DNA from: Citrifermentans bremense R1
GTDB taxonomy: Bacteria > Desulfobacterota > Desulfuromonadia > Geobacterales > Geobacteraceae
Reading direction: 5' to 3'
DNA: 64,000 bases
Assembly (NCBI RefSeq): GCF_000426865.1
Contig: NZ_AUGE01000007.1
Span: 1-64,000 of the forward strand
Of the stretch, positions 24,555-32,797 are shown in pieces; position 1 is the first letter of the stretch, and each line of letters begins with the position of its first letter. The notes under the pieces were generated by a model. The model did not search any database. It saw nothing but the letters and a program-made list of their open reading frames with translations, and had not been told where the DNA came from. Both the position numbers and the translations under genes were made by a program.

Positions 24555-25439
24555 CTAACGGATCAGGTTCAGCACTTCCTGGGTCATCTGGTCGGAGGTG
24601 GTGATGGTCTTGGAGTTGGCCGAGTAGGCCCTCTGGGTGGTGATCATCTTGACGAACTCGTTGGCGAGGTCGACGGTACTCTGCTCCAGGGTGTTGGAGA
24701 GGATGGTCTCGCTGACCCCGTTGGGCTTGTTGGCTGCCTGCGAGAAAGCCGCAGTCGAGACGCCGGCATCGGTCGTCGCCTGGTACAGCGAGCCGCCGAC
24801 CTTCTTCAGCCCTGAGGTGTCGGCAGCGGTTACCACGGCGATCTTCTGCGCGGCGAGTGCGGCGGCGGGGGTGGTGGCGACCCCTGCCGCGCCGGAGGTG
24901 CTGTAGTAGTTCTGGGTGATCCCGTCGGTGGCGAGGTAGGTGATCAGGCCGGTGTTGTCGATGCTCAGGACCTTGCCGAAGTCGGTGGTGGGGGCGGCCT
25001 TGGTGTTGAGGAACTGGATCGGGTTGCCGGCGGTATCGAGCACCTGGTACCCGTCCGGGTTCACCAGGTAGAGGTTGCTGTCGGTTTTGAAGGCGCCGGC
25101 GCGGGAGAGGAAGGCGTCGCTTTGCCTTGCCACCGGGGCGGCCGCGGTCGGCGGCTTCAGGGCGAAGAAGCTGTTCCCCTGGATGGCCAGGTCGGTGACG
25201 TTCTCGGAGGTCTGGGTGGAACCCTGGGAGAAGACGTTCTGCACCACCTGCATCTGCACCCCCTTGCCGATCTGGGAGTCGTTGCCGATGTTCTGGGAAA
25301 GCATGTCGGAGAAGAGGGTGCGCGCACCCTTGTAGCCGACGGTGTTGACGTTGGAGATGTTGTTGCCGATCACGTTCATGGCCTCGCCGTTTTGAAGCAG
25401 GCCGCTGACGCCGGTATAAAGTGCGGAAGTTACGCTCAT
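24555..25439 (-). CDS. flgE: Flagellar hook protein (FlgE-like, short form)
   Basis: 294 residues. The N-terminal rod/hook helix has Y-T-G-V-S-G-L and I-G-N-N-I-S-N-V-N-T-V-G-Y-K. Next come the G-N-S-F-F-A-L block and a D2-type middle region, and the C-terminal helix ends A-N-E-F-V-K-M-I-T-T-Q-R-A-Y with a Leu-rich tail. The position after flgD and the TIGR02530 gene points to the hook protein. It is shorter than most hook proteins, which are usually 400 residues or more, because the exposed middle region is small. FlgF or FlgG identity is less likely in this context but possible. Confidence 0.8.
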   Translation of the reverse strand: MSVTSALYTGVSGLLQNGEAMNVIGNNISNVNTVGYKGARTLFSDMLSQNIGNDSQIGKGVQMQVVQNVFSQGSTQTSENVTDLAIQGNSFFALKPPTAAAPVARQSDAFLSRAGAFKTDSNLYLVNPDGYQVLDTAGNPIQFLNTKAAPTTDFGKVLSIDNTGLITYLATDGITQNYYSTSGAAGVATTPAAALAAQKIAVVTAADTSGLKKVGGSLYQATTDAGVSTAAFSQAANKPNGVSETILSNTLEQSTVDLANEFVKMITTQRAYSANSKTITTSDQMTQEVLNLIR

Positions 25440-25546
25440 TTTTTGCCTCCTCAGGCTGTTCTTGGTTTTCGGGACGCGTCAATCGGTCGGCGTCCCTTGG
25501 GCTTTCCTTCTGGAGGGCCAGCCCGTTGCAGTTTGGATCCCGGTCT

Positions 25547-25939
25547 CTAGAAAAAAACCGCCGAATCGATGTTGGTGAAAACGTTCCCTTTCATGCTCTG
25601 CCGGTCCATTGCGGTGACCACTGTCCGGTTTTTGACGCTGACCACCAGCGCCGCGTCCCCCATCATGATCAGGGATTCCTTCCCCCCCTTTTGCGCCACG
25701 CTGTCCACCGCCCCCTTAAGCTGCTCCATGTCGCTGTCGGAGAGGGTGATGCCGCGGGACTTGAGCCTTTCCTGCGCGTGCTGGGAGAGGCGGACCGGCT
25801 GCCCGGTCAGTTTCTGGTCCAGTACCTGGGCGAAAGGGGTGCTGCTCCCGACGCTTTTACCGGCCGGCTGGTTGACGTTTGGCCTGGGCTTGACCGGAGC
25901 CTGGATCGGTTGTGGAAACAGGATGCTGTTGTCGATCAT
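25547..25939 (-). CDS. Flagellar operon protein (TIGR02530 family)
   Basis: 130 residues. The pattern F-A-Q-V-L-D, L-S-x-H-A-Q-E-R-L-K-S-R-G-I and L-x-V-S-V-K-N-R-T-V-V-T-A-M-D is that of the small conserved protein found between flgD and flgE in many bacteria. Its molecular role is not established; a part in hook assembly is usually proposed from its location. It lies 2 bases after flgD, and a 107-base gap separates it from flgE. Confidence 0.85.
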   Translation of the reverse strand: MIDNSILFPQPIQAPVKPRPNVNQPAGKSVGSSTPFAQVLDQKLTGQPVRLSQHAQERLKSRGITLSDSDMEQLKGAVDSVAQKGGKESLIMMGDAALVVSVKNRTVVTAMDRQSMKGNVFTNIDSAVFF

Positions 25940-25941
25940 GG

Positions 25942-26607
25942 CTAGGCTCCCCCGCTAACGGAAGTCACCTCGGTAAGCTTCAGCTTGAGCGCCCCGATGG
26001 AGAGCACCGGGCTCGCGCCGGACATGTCCACGCCGTCCACCTTGCCCGAAACCAACCCCGCGGCGGTGACGTTACTGCCGGAGGCGGTCTTTGCGGATAC
26101 GCTGAAGCTGTAGGCGCCCGCCGCCAGCTGATTCCCCGCATCGTCGGTGCCGTCCCAGGCGACGCTCCCAACCCCGGCGCCCTTGCTGCCGCCGGAAAGT
26201 GTCCTCACCACCTTGCCGCTTTGATCGGCGACCGTTACGGTGACCTGGTCCGCCGCGCTGTCCAGCTTGTACTGGATGGTGGACGGGCTCCCCGATTTCA
26301 GTTCCAGCTGGTTTCCCTGTGCCTCCACCTGCTTGCCGATCAGGGTGACGGCGGCTAAAGTGGCCGAGTTGCTCCCCTGGTTCAGCATGTTCTGCAGGTT
26401 GCTGTTGGTGTTGTAGGCCTGCTCGACCTGGGTCAGTTGGGCCAGTTGCGAAATGAACTGGGTTCCGTCCTGCGGGTTGAGCGGGTCCTGGTTCTGCAGC
26501 TGGGTCACGAAGAGCTTGAGAAAGTCGTCCTTGTTCATGCCGGTCGACTTTTTCATCTCCGCCTGCGCCGCTGCCGTGGTCGCGGTAGATGTTACGTCTG
26601 TAACCAT
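25942..26607 (-). CDS. flgD: Flagellar hook cap / hook-assembly protein FlgD
   Basis: 221 residues. The conserved N-terminal segment runs K-D-D-F-L-K-L-F-V-T-Q-L-Q-N-Q-D-P-L-N-P. The C-terminal region is a FlgD Ig-like fold with the beta-hairpin W-D-G-T-D-D-A-G. FlgD caps the growing hook and is lost when the filament begins. It follows fliK by 17 bases. Confidence 0.95.
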   Translation of the reverse strand: MVTDVTSTATTAAAQAEMKKSTGMNKDDFLKLFVTQLQNQDPLNPQDGTQFISQLAQLTQVEQAYNTNSNLQNMLNQGSNSATLAAVTLIGKQVEAQGNQLELKSGSPSTIQYKLDSAADQVTVTVADQSGKVVRTLSGGSKGAGVGSVAWDGTDDAGNQLAAGAYSFSVSAKTASGSNVTAAGLVSGKVDGVDMSGASPVLSIGALKLKLTEVTSVSGGA

Positions 26608-26624
26608 TTTCTTGCCTCCTGTGA

Positions 26625-28589
26625 TCAGAATCTCACGTCCAGCAGGTTGTTGACCTCCGCCGTCAGATAATTGACTTGGGTCTCCTGCGGGGCGCCGTAA
26701 CCTCCCCCCCGAGCGAACCTGGAGGCGGATTGCTGCCGCTGGTTCGCCCTCTCCTCGTAAAGCGGCTGCTGGAAGCCGCCGCTGCCGGTGGAGACGTTGA
26801 ACCCGTCCATGGCGAGATCCTTGCCGGAAAGGGCCTCCTTCAGGGAGTCCAGGTTGCTCATCAAGAGGTCCTTGACCATGCGGTTGTCCGCCTGGACTTC
26901 GACCTTGAGCCGGTTGTCCTCCATGCGCACCTGGATCTTCAGCTCGCCCAGTTCCCCCGGGTTGAGCCTGATGCTCATCTGGCCGTTTCCTTTGCCGTCA
27001 TGGGTCACCACACCTTCCTTCACCTGGGAAAGGATATGCTCATGCAGCGCGCTGCGGGTGGCGGTCTGGTGGGATTCGGGTGCCGCCGTTTCCGCCGTGC
27101 TCCCCTGCGCCCCTACCGCGGCGCCTTGAAGCTGGGCGTTCTGGCTCTCCTGCCCTTGCTGCTGGTGTCCCTGCTGCTTGAACTGGGACCCTTCGGCCCC
27201 GCGCAGTTGCTCGGGTGTTATTGCCGCGGTTACGACCGGGGCTCCCTTGGCGCCGGAGAGATCCTGTACGGCTGCACCGGCCGCCGCCGGTTGGCCGGCG
27301 TTCTCGGCTCCCTGAACCGGGACGCGCTTCTCGTCCCCGTGCTGCAAATCCCTTCTAACCGCCGTCCTTTCGGCGGTCTGGGCCGCCTCCGGGCGGGATG
27401 CCTCGGGGTTTGCCCCCTGCTGCGGATGGATTACCTCGCCCTGGACCTTCGCCTTGGGGGCGGCCTGCGCCGTCACCTCGGCAGTCCCGGGGTTGCTGCC
27501 GGTCGTTGCCTGTTGCTCCTGCGTTGCATCCGGCGCCGGTTCACCTACCGGGGCCGAGGCGGCACCCTTGAACTGCGTTGCCACGAACCCCGCTGCCGCT
27601 GTCGTCCCGGCTTCGGGAGCCCGGGTTGCCATCGCCTGTGCCGAAAGTTCAGGATGCGCAGCGCCATCAGGCTGAGGCGCTTTCGCCTGCTGCGCCGCTT
27701 CTGTGGCGCCGGTCAAGGCTCTCCCTTTCCCCTGCGGGAGTTCCGCCTGCTCTGCCTTCTGGCCGAGCTTCATTGAGGCGGGCTGCTGCAGCTGACCCGC
27801 TTCCGGGAGCACCGCCTTTTCCTCCTGTGCAGCGGCTATCTGCGCCTCAGGCCGCTCCACCGCCTGCCGCTCGAGAGCCTTTTGCTGCAATCCATCCAGC
27901 TGAGTGAGCGCGTTGGCGCCCGCTGAGACCTGAGCCTCGGTACCTCTACGCTCCCGGGCGGCCTCCACCTTTCCTGCGGCTACTTCCAGCCCGCGCGGTA
28001 CTGCGCCCGGTTCCACTGCTGCCGCCTTGGGGGCGGGTTGTGCCACCACTGCTGCTGCCGCCATTTCCTGCCCGGCCGGCGTGGGCGAAGCCGCCTGCAC
28101 CGGCGCCTCTTCATCCCCTTCGCCGTCCGTAGTGACGGTTTCCAACTCCGGCAGCGTCTTCCCTGCCGTCGCCACTTCTGACGCAGCCGTTTCCGCGCCG
28201 GCAGGGGTCGCCCCCTGTTCCGGTTTCGCCGCCAGGCCGCTCTTCAGCGCCTGCCAGGTCATCACCAGCTGCAGCCTGGCACCGCCGGTCGCGGACCTTT
28301 GCCCTGCCAGGTTCGCGGCGGATCCTTCCTGCGCCGTTTCGGGCAGGACGAGGTTTGCCGCGTACATCTGCTCCGCAACCTCCTTTTTAGCGGCGCCGTC
28401 TTCCGGCTGCGCGGCAGGAACTGCCGTGGCCGCAGCTCCCTTTTCCCCGGAGCCGGCCGGTTGCATCCCCTGCAGCAGCTGCTGAAAGAGGCCGCCCCCT
28501 TCCCCCGCCGTCGCGGCGGTTCCCGATCCCGGCGCCGATGCGGCGGCCGGTACTGCTTCTGTTGCCAATGTTGCGTTTGCTATCATCAT
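26625..28589 (-). CDS. fliK: Flagellar hook-length control protein FliK
   Basis: 654 residues from the ATG at 28589, chosen because GAGGAGGT lies 9 bases upstream; the frame runs on without another ribosome site. The first 480 residues are a low-complexity Ala/Glu/Gln/Pro-rich region with no fixed structure, as expected for a ruler. The conserved C-terminal domain begins near L-N-P-G-E-L-G-E-L and contains V-E-V-Q-A-D-N and L-x-x-L-x-x-A-L. FliK signals hook completion to FlhB. It is longer than many FliK proteins (about 400). Its sigma-54 promoter is at 28660-28675. Confidence 0.9.
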   Translation of the reverse strand: MMIANATLATEAVPAAASAPGSGTAATAGEGGGLFQQLLQGMQPAGSGEKGAAATAVPAAQPEDGAAKKEVAEQMYAANLVLPETAQEGSAANLAGQRSATGGARLQLVMTWQALKSGLAAKPEQGATPAGAETAASEVATAGKTLPELETVTTDGEGDEEAPVQAASPTPAGQEMAAAAVVAQPAPKAAAVEPGAVPRGLEVAAGKVEAARERRGTEAQVSAGANALTQLDGLQQKALERQAVERPEAQIAAAQEEKAVLPEAGQLQQPASMKLGQKAEQAELPQGKGRALTGATEAAQQAKAPQPDGAAHPELSAQAMATRAPEAGTTAAAGFVATQFKGAASAPVGEPAPDATQEQQATTGSNPGTAEVTAQAAPKAKVQGEVIHPQQGANPEASRPEAAQTAERTAVRRDLQHGDEKRVPVQGAENAGQPAAAGAAVQDLSGAKGAPVVTAAITPEQLRGAEGSQFKQQGHQQQGQESQNAQLQGAAVGAQGSTAETAAPESHQTATRSALHEHILSQVKEGVVTHDGKGNGQMSIRLNPGELGELKIQVRMEDNRLKVEVQADNRMVKDLLMSNLDSLKEALSGKDLAMDGFNVSTGSGGFQQPLYEERANQRQQSASRFARGGGYGAPQETQVNYLTAEVNNLLDVRF

Positions 28590-28659
28590 GGTTCTTTCAC
28601 CTCCTCTTTTTCCGACATAAGCGGGGCGCTTTCCATCGCCCACGCTGAAAACCGATACT

Positions 28660-28675
28660 TGCAAGCCGTCGGCCA
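28660..28675 (-). promoter_or_regulatory. Candidate sigma-54 (-24/-12) promoter of the fliK block
   Basis: On the minus strand TGGCCGACGGCTTGCA has the GG and GC dinucleotides at exactly the sigma-54 spacing, with TGGC and TTGCA intact. It lies 71 bases before the fliK ATG, in the gap after the motE-like gene. Confidence 0.65.
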
Positions 28676-28757
28676 GCGAAGAGCCCGATTCCGAATCACC
28701 CATACCAGGTTTACCGGTTGTTCCCGGACTCCTCTTCCCTGACTGACGGCTTTAGAT

Positions 28758-29252
28758 CTATTGCAGGTTCAGGCGGGTCCACTCCAGCACCCTGGGCTGG
28801 GTGAGTAGCGGGATCAGCTTGACCGCCGTCTTCTGGTCCATGAGGTTCAGCATCTCGATCACGATCTTGTCGTCCAGCTTGTTCAGGAGGTCCGCCGCGT
28901 CCTGGGGCTTCAGCCCCTTGTAGATCTTGATCATCTTCTTGTAGCGTTCGTCGTCCTGCTTCTTCTTGGCGACCAGCGACTCCTCGATCCCCTTCTTGGC
29001 CAGGTTCAGTTCCTTGACCCGGGAGTCCAGCTGCGCCGAAAGCTGTTTCAGCGCCGCCTCCTTCGCCTGCAGTTGCGCCTCCTTCTGGGCCAGTTGCTGA
29101 CGCTTCGCCTCCAGGGCGGCGGCGTCGTTGGCGGGCGGCTTCGCCGGCACCGTTCTCACCTCGGCCGCATCGGCCCCCGGGCCCATATGGAACCCTCCGA
29201 AAAGGTTCAGCGCCAGGAAAACCAGCGCCAGCGTGAGCAGCACCTTCGTCAC
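28758..29252 (-). CDS. MotE-like flagellar chaperone (MgtE N-terminal-like domain)
   Basis: 164 residues. The start is a GTG that overlaps the fliJ stop (GTGA); no ATG is available near it. An N-terminal helix (about residues 5-25) anchors it in the membrane, followed by a coiled coil rich in Lys, Glu and Gln (about 45-95). The C-terminal domain carries the MotE/MgtE-N pattern with Y-K-G-L-K-P-Q-D-A-A-D-L-L-N-K-L. MotE is known as a chaperone that stabilises the stator protein MotC. Here it closes the flgB-to-fliJ run, which suggests a role in basal-body or stator assembly. Confidence 0.75.
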   Translation of the reverse strand: MTKVLLTLALVFLALNLFGGFHMGPGADAAEVRTVPAKPPANDAAALEAKRQQLAQKEAQLQAKEAALKQLSAQLDSRVKELNLAKKGIEESLVAKKKQDDERYKKMIKIYKGLKPQDAADLLNKLDDKIVIEMLNLMDQKTAVKLIPLLTQPRVLEWTRLNLQ

Positions 29253-29686
29253 TTCTGCCCCCTCTGCACCGCTATCTCGTCCAGGAAAGCCCGCTCCTTG
29301 TAGAGCTGCTCCATCCTCAGGTCGCGCATCTTCTTCTCCTTGAACACCTCGAGCGCCTTCTTCTCCTTGGAGGCGACCAAAAGCGCCTCCCGCTTCTCGT
29401 GCACCGCCTTCTCCAGCGTGGTCAGGGATTCCCTCAGCTGCTGGATCTCGTGCGCCTTGCGCCTGGTGAAGTCGCCGTAGAGCTGGAGGTCCTTCGCCTC
29501 GATCCCCCCCGCCTGCCGCTGGGCGCATTCCTGCGCGAGCCGCTCCATGAGCGCCTTCTCGCTCCTGAGCCTTTCACGCGCCGTCTCGTGCTGCTGCTTT
29601 GCCGTCGCAAGTTCCAGCTGGTGCATCTTTTCGACTTCCTTGCGGAACTTGAGCACCTGTTCCAGCCTGAATTCCGGTCCAGCCAT
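29249..29686 (-). CDS. fliJ: Flagellar export protein FliJ
   Basis: 145 residues, almost entirely coiled coil with heptad Leu, Lys and Glu. It begins M-A-G-P-E-F-R-L-E-Q-V-L, the usual FliJ opening. The ATG at 29686 is taken over the TTG two codons earlier, because GGAGGG lies at the proper distance from the ATG. FliJ is the central stalk of the FliI ATPase complex. It lies 95 bases after fliI. Confidence 0.87.
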   Translation of the reverse strand: MAGPEFRLEQVLKFRKEVEKMHQLELATAKQQHETARERLRSEKALMERLAQECAQRQAGGIEAKDLQLYGDFTRRKAHEIQQLRESLTTLEKAVHEKREALLVASKEKKALEVFKEKKMRDLRMEQLYKERAFLDEIAVQRGQK

Positions 29687-29781
29687 GGCCAACCCTCCCC
29701 TTACACCAAGCCCACCTTCTTGCCAAACATCTTGCTAAATCCACCTTGTTCCTGCAGGGTTCGAGCCGAGCCGGTCTCGAT

Positions 29782-31086
29782 TCATTCGAAAATCCGCTCC
29801 AGGGCGGCTATCGATTCCTCGAAGTTCACCTCGTCCCCCACGTCCTGCTTCAGATAGCCGATCATCTGCTCCATCTTGGCAACGGCATAGTCTATCTTCG
29901 GGTTGCTCCCGCTCTTGTAGGCGCCGATGTTGATCATGTCCTCGGCCTGCCGGTAGGTGGCCAGGAGCTCCTTGAACCTCCCGGCGAGCGCCTTGTGCTC
30001 CTTGGTGGCTACGTCGGACATGACGCGGCTGGCGCTGTTCATCAGGTCGATCGGGGGGTAGATGTTGCGCGCCGCAAGCTCGCGGGTCAGGATGATGTGC
30101 CCGTCCAGGATGCTCCTCATGGCGTCGGAGATCGGCTCGTTGAAGTCGTCCCCCTCGACGAGAACCGTGTACAGGCCGGTGATGCTCCCTCCCTGGAAGT
30201 TGCCGGTCCGCTCCAAAAGCCTCGGCAGCGCGGCAAAGACTGAAGGGGTGTACCCCTTGGTGGTGGGAGGCTCGCCGATGGCAAGCCCCACCTCGCGCAT
30301 CGCCATGGCGAACCGGGTAGCCGAGTCCATCATCAGGAGCACCTTCTTCCCCTGGGCCTGGAAGTACTCGGCTATGGTGGTCGCTATGTACGCCCCGCGC
30401 ATGCGGACCAGGGGGGGCTGGTCGCTGGTTGCCACCACCACGACCGATTTCCTCAACCCCTCCTTTTGCAGGTCCTTCTCGATGAATTCCCTGAGCTCCC
30501 TGCCGCGCTCGCCGATCAGGGCGATCACGTTGACGTCGGCCTCGGTGTAGCGGGCGATCATACCCAAAAGGGTCGACTTGCCGACGCCCGAGCCCGCCAT
30601 GATCCCGACCCTCTGCCCCTCGCCGCAGGTCAAAAGCCCGTTGATGGCGCGAATGCCCAGGTTCAGCGGCTTCCTTATGGGACGCCTTTTCATCGGGTTC
30701 ACCGGGAGCGCGTAGATGGGGTATTCGTCGGCGACCTCTATGGGACCCTTGTCGTCGATCGGCTGCCCCAGCCCGTCGATCACCCGCCCCAAAAGGGCCG
30801 GTCCCACACCCAGCGCCGCCTTCTCGCGCCGGACCGAGATCACCGAACCGAGCCCTACCCCGCGCAGCTCGCCCAAAGGCATCAGGAGCGTCTTGTTCTC
30901 ACGGAAGCCGACCACCTCGGCGGGGATCGGGGCGTGCCCCTCGGAATGGACCTCGCAGACGCTCCCGACGGCGGTCTCGGGGCAATACCCCTCGATGACG
31001 AGCCCCACCACCTGGGTCACCTTGCCGTGGAAGCGCACCGGCTTCGCCCCTTCGACCACCGGCATGTAGCGCGAGAGATTAATCAC
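29782..31086 (-). CDS. fliI: Flagellum-specific ATPase FliI
   Basis: 434 residues. The Walker A P-loop (G-S-G-V-G-K-S-T-L-L), the G-E-R-G-R-E-L segment and Walker B (L-L-M-M-D-S) are clear. FliI is a relative of the F1 beta subunit that powers unloading of export substrates. The start is a GTG at 31086 inside the end of fliH, with an 8-base overlap. Length is normal. Confidence 0.96.
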   Translation of the reverse strand: MINLSRYMPVVEGAKPVRFHGKVTQVVGLVIEGYCPETAVGSVCEVHSEGHAPIPAEVVGFRENKTLLMPLGELRGVGLGSVISVRREKAALGVGPALLGRVIDGLGQPIDDKGPIEVADEYPIYALPVNPMKRRPIRKPLNLGIRAINGLLTCGEGQRVGIMAGSGVGKSTLLGMIARYTEADVNVIALIGERGRELREFIEKDLQKEGLRKSVVVVATSDQPPLVRMRGAYIATTIAEYFQAQGKKVLLMMDSATRFAMAMREVGLAIGEPPTTKGYTPSVFAALPRLLERTGNFQGGSITGLYTVLVEGDDFNEPISDAMRSILDGHIILTRELAARNIYPPIDLMNSASRVMSDVATKEHKALAGRFKELLATYRQAEDMINIGAYKSGSNPKIDYAVAKMEQMIGYLKQDVGDEVNFEESIAALERIFE

Positions 31087-31792
31087 CAGGTTCCACCTCG
31101 CGCTGGGCGTTGCGCTCCTCGCAGAGCCTGCGGAAGATCTCCTCCAGTTGCGCCTCGATCCCGGCCTCGATGTTGCCGCGCACCGTCTCCACGATGCAGC
31201 CGGCGGGGGGGAGGATGGGATCTTCCCTCAGGGTGATGCGCTTTCTTTCCCGGGAAAGCGCCTCGAACTGCGGCGAGTAGGCCACCACCTGGTACTCCTC
31301 GGGGTTCAGCCGCACCAGGATCTCCCCCTCTTCCGAGGCGAGTTCCAGGGCCCCCTGCACCAGCCCAATCACCATCCCCGGGTCGAGCGTCAGCTCGCGC
31401 ATCATCACCTTGCGGGCGATCAGCACCGAGAGCTTCAGGAGGTCTTCCTCGGCCTCGCGCAATAACTGCCCCCTGAGCGTTCCGATGGAGAGAAGCCCCT
31501 GGGCCAGCGCCTCGCCGACCTTGGCCAGATCCTCCTCGGCCTGCTGCCTCCCCTTCTTGAAACCTTCGGCGTGCGCCTGCTGGATGCGCCTCACCGCCTC
31601 CTCCTCCGGGATGCAGGGGGGAGGGGGCTCCGGCTCCTCTTCCAGCTCGGGCTCGGGCTCGGGCTCCGGGGCTCCCAGCCGGACCGCGCGGAACTCCTCC
31701 TTCTCCGGGGCCGGCGCCAGGGGGGCGCCCAGCGGTCCCAAGAGAAACGGGGACGATTCGCAACCCCTTCTGATGATCTTAGACGAGGACAT
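31079..31792 (-). CDS. fliH: Flagellar assembly protein FliH
   Basis: 237 residues. A Pro/Glu-rich N-terminal half, with runs of Glu-Pro, precedes a helical region and a C-terminal domain with M-x-R-E-L-T-x-D-P-G and V-R-L-N-P-E-E, the FliH/YscL type. It binds FliI and holds it off the gate. The gene overlaps fliG by 14 bases and fliI by 8 bases. The low-complexity proline stretch is somewhat longer than usual. Confidence 0.85.
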   Translation of the reverse strand: MSSSKIIRRGCESSPFLLGPLGAPLAPAPEKEEFRAVRLGAPEPEPEPELEEEPEPPPPCIPEEEAVRRIQQAHAEGFKKGRQQAEEDLAKVGEALAQGLLSIGTLRGQLLREAEEDLLKLSVLIARKVMMRELTLDPGMVIGLVQGALELASEEGEILVRLNPEEYQVVAYSPQFEALSRERKRITLREDPILPPAGCIVETVRGNIEAGIEAQLEEIFRRLCEERNAQREVEPGD

Positions 31793-32771
31793 CTTCCGCC
31801 CCGCGTCCCGCGATGACCACCTTCCCTTCCTCCTCCATCTTCCGGACGATCTTGATGATCTCGCTCTGCGCCTTCTCCACGTCGGAGAGGCGCACCGGCC
31901 CCATGACCTCCAGGTCCTCCTTGATCATCTCGGCGGCGCGGCTGGAGATGTTGCGGAAGATCTTGTCCTTCACCTCGTCCACCGAGGTCTTCATGGCGAG
32001 CGTCAGCGTGTCGTTGGATATCTCCCTCATGATGGACTGGATGGCGCGGTCGTCCAGCTTGAAGATGTCCTCGAAGGTGAACAGGTGCTTCCTGATCACC
32101 TCCGCCAGCGGCGGGTTCATGGTGTCGAGCTTGTCCAGGATCTTCTTTTCGCGGCTTCTGTCCAGGTGCGCAAACATGTCGACCACCTTCTCTACGCCGC
32201 CGACCTTGAACCGCTGCACCCCGCCCAAAGCGGTGAGCTCGACCCGGATCACCTCGTCGATCTCGGCCAGGATCTCCGGGGAGACCTGGTCCACCTCGGC
32301 GATCCTGATCACCACCTCGGCCTGCAGCTCCTGCGGCAGGAGGGCTATGATCTCGCTGGTCTGCTTGGGTTTCAACTTGGCAAGAACCACGGCGATGGTC
32401 TGGGGATGCTCCTGGGAAAAGAAGTTGGCGATGGTGCGCGCGTCCATGGTGGAAAGGATGTCCGCCATGTCGCCGATGCCGGAGGTGCGGATCTCCTGCA
32501 AAAGCGTCTCGGCGCGCAAGGGCCCCAGCGCCTTCTCGAGGATCTTCTTGACGAACTCCTCCCCCTGCGAGAAGAACCCGGTTTCCGGGTTGGTGATATC
32601 GGTGAATTCGGCCACCACCTGCGCGATCTCCTCGCGCGGCACGTGCCCGAGCTTGGACATGCTCTGGCTGATCCTCTTGATGTCCCCGTCGTCCATGTGG
32701 GAGAACACCTTCGCGGTCGCCTCGGGGCCCAGGTACAAAAGGAGTATGGCGGACTTCTCCGCTCCGGTCAT
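31779..32771 (-). CDS. fliG: Flagellar motor switch protein FliG
   Basis: 330 residues with the three FliG domains in order. The middle domain has the E-H-P-Q-T-I motif, and the C-terminal torque domain holds charged residues around L-D-D-R-A-I-Q-S-I-M-R-E. It links the MS ring to FliM and meets the stator. The ATG at 32771 follows GAGAGG. It follows fliF by 26 bases. Confidence 0.96.
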   Translation of the reverse strand: MTGAEKSAILLLYLGPEATAKVFSHMDDGDIKRISQSMSKLGHVPREEIAQVVAEFTDITNPETGFFSQGEEFVKKILEKALGPLRAETLLQEIRTSGIGDMADILSTMDARTIANFFSQEHPQTIAVVLAKLKPKQTSEIIALLPQELQAEVVIRIAEVDQVSPEILAEIDEVIRVELTALGGVQRFKVGGVEKVVDMFAHLDRSREKKILDKLDTMNPPLAEVIRKHLFTFEDIFKLDDRAIQSIMREISNDTLTLAMKTSVDEVKDKIFRNISSRAAEMIKEDLEVMGPVRLSDVEKAQSEIIKIVRKMEEEGKVVIAGRGAEDVLV

Positions 32772-32797
32772 GCGGGCACCTCTCTTATGGCTTTCAT

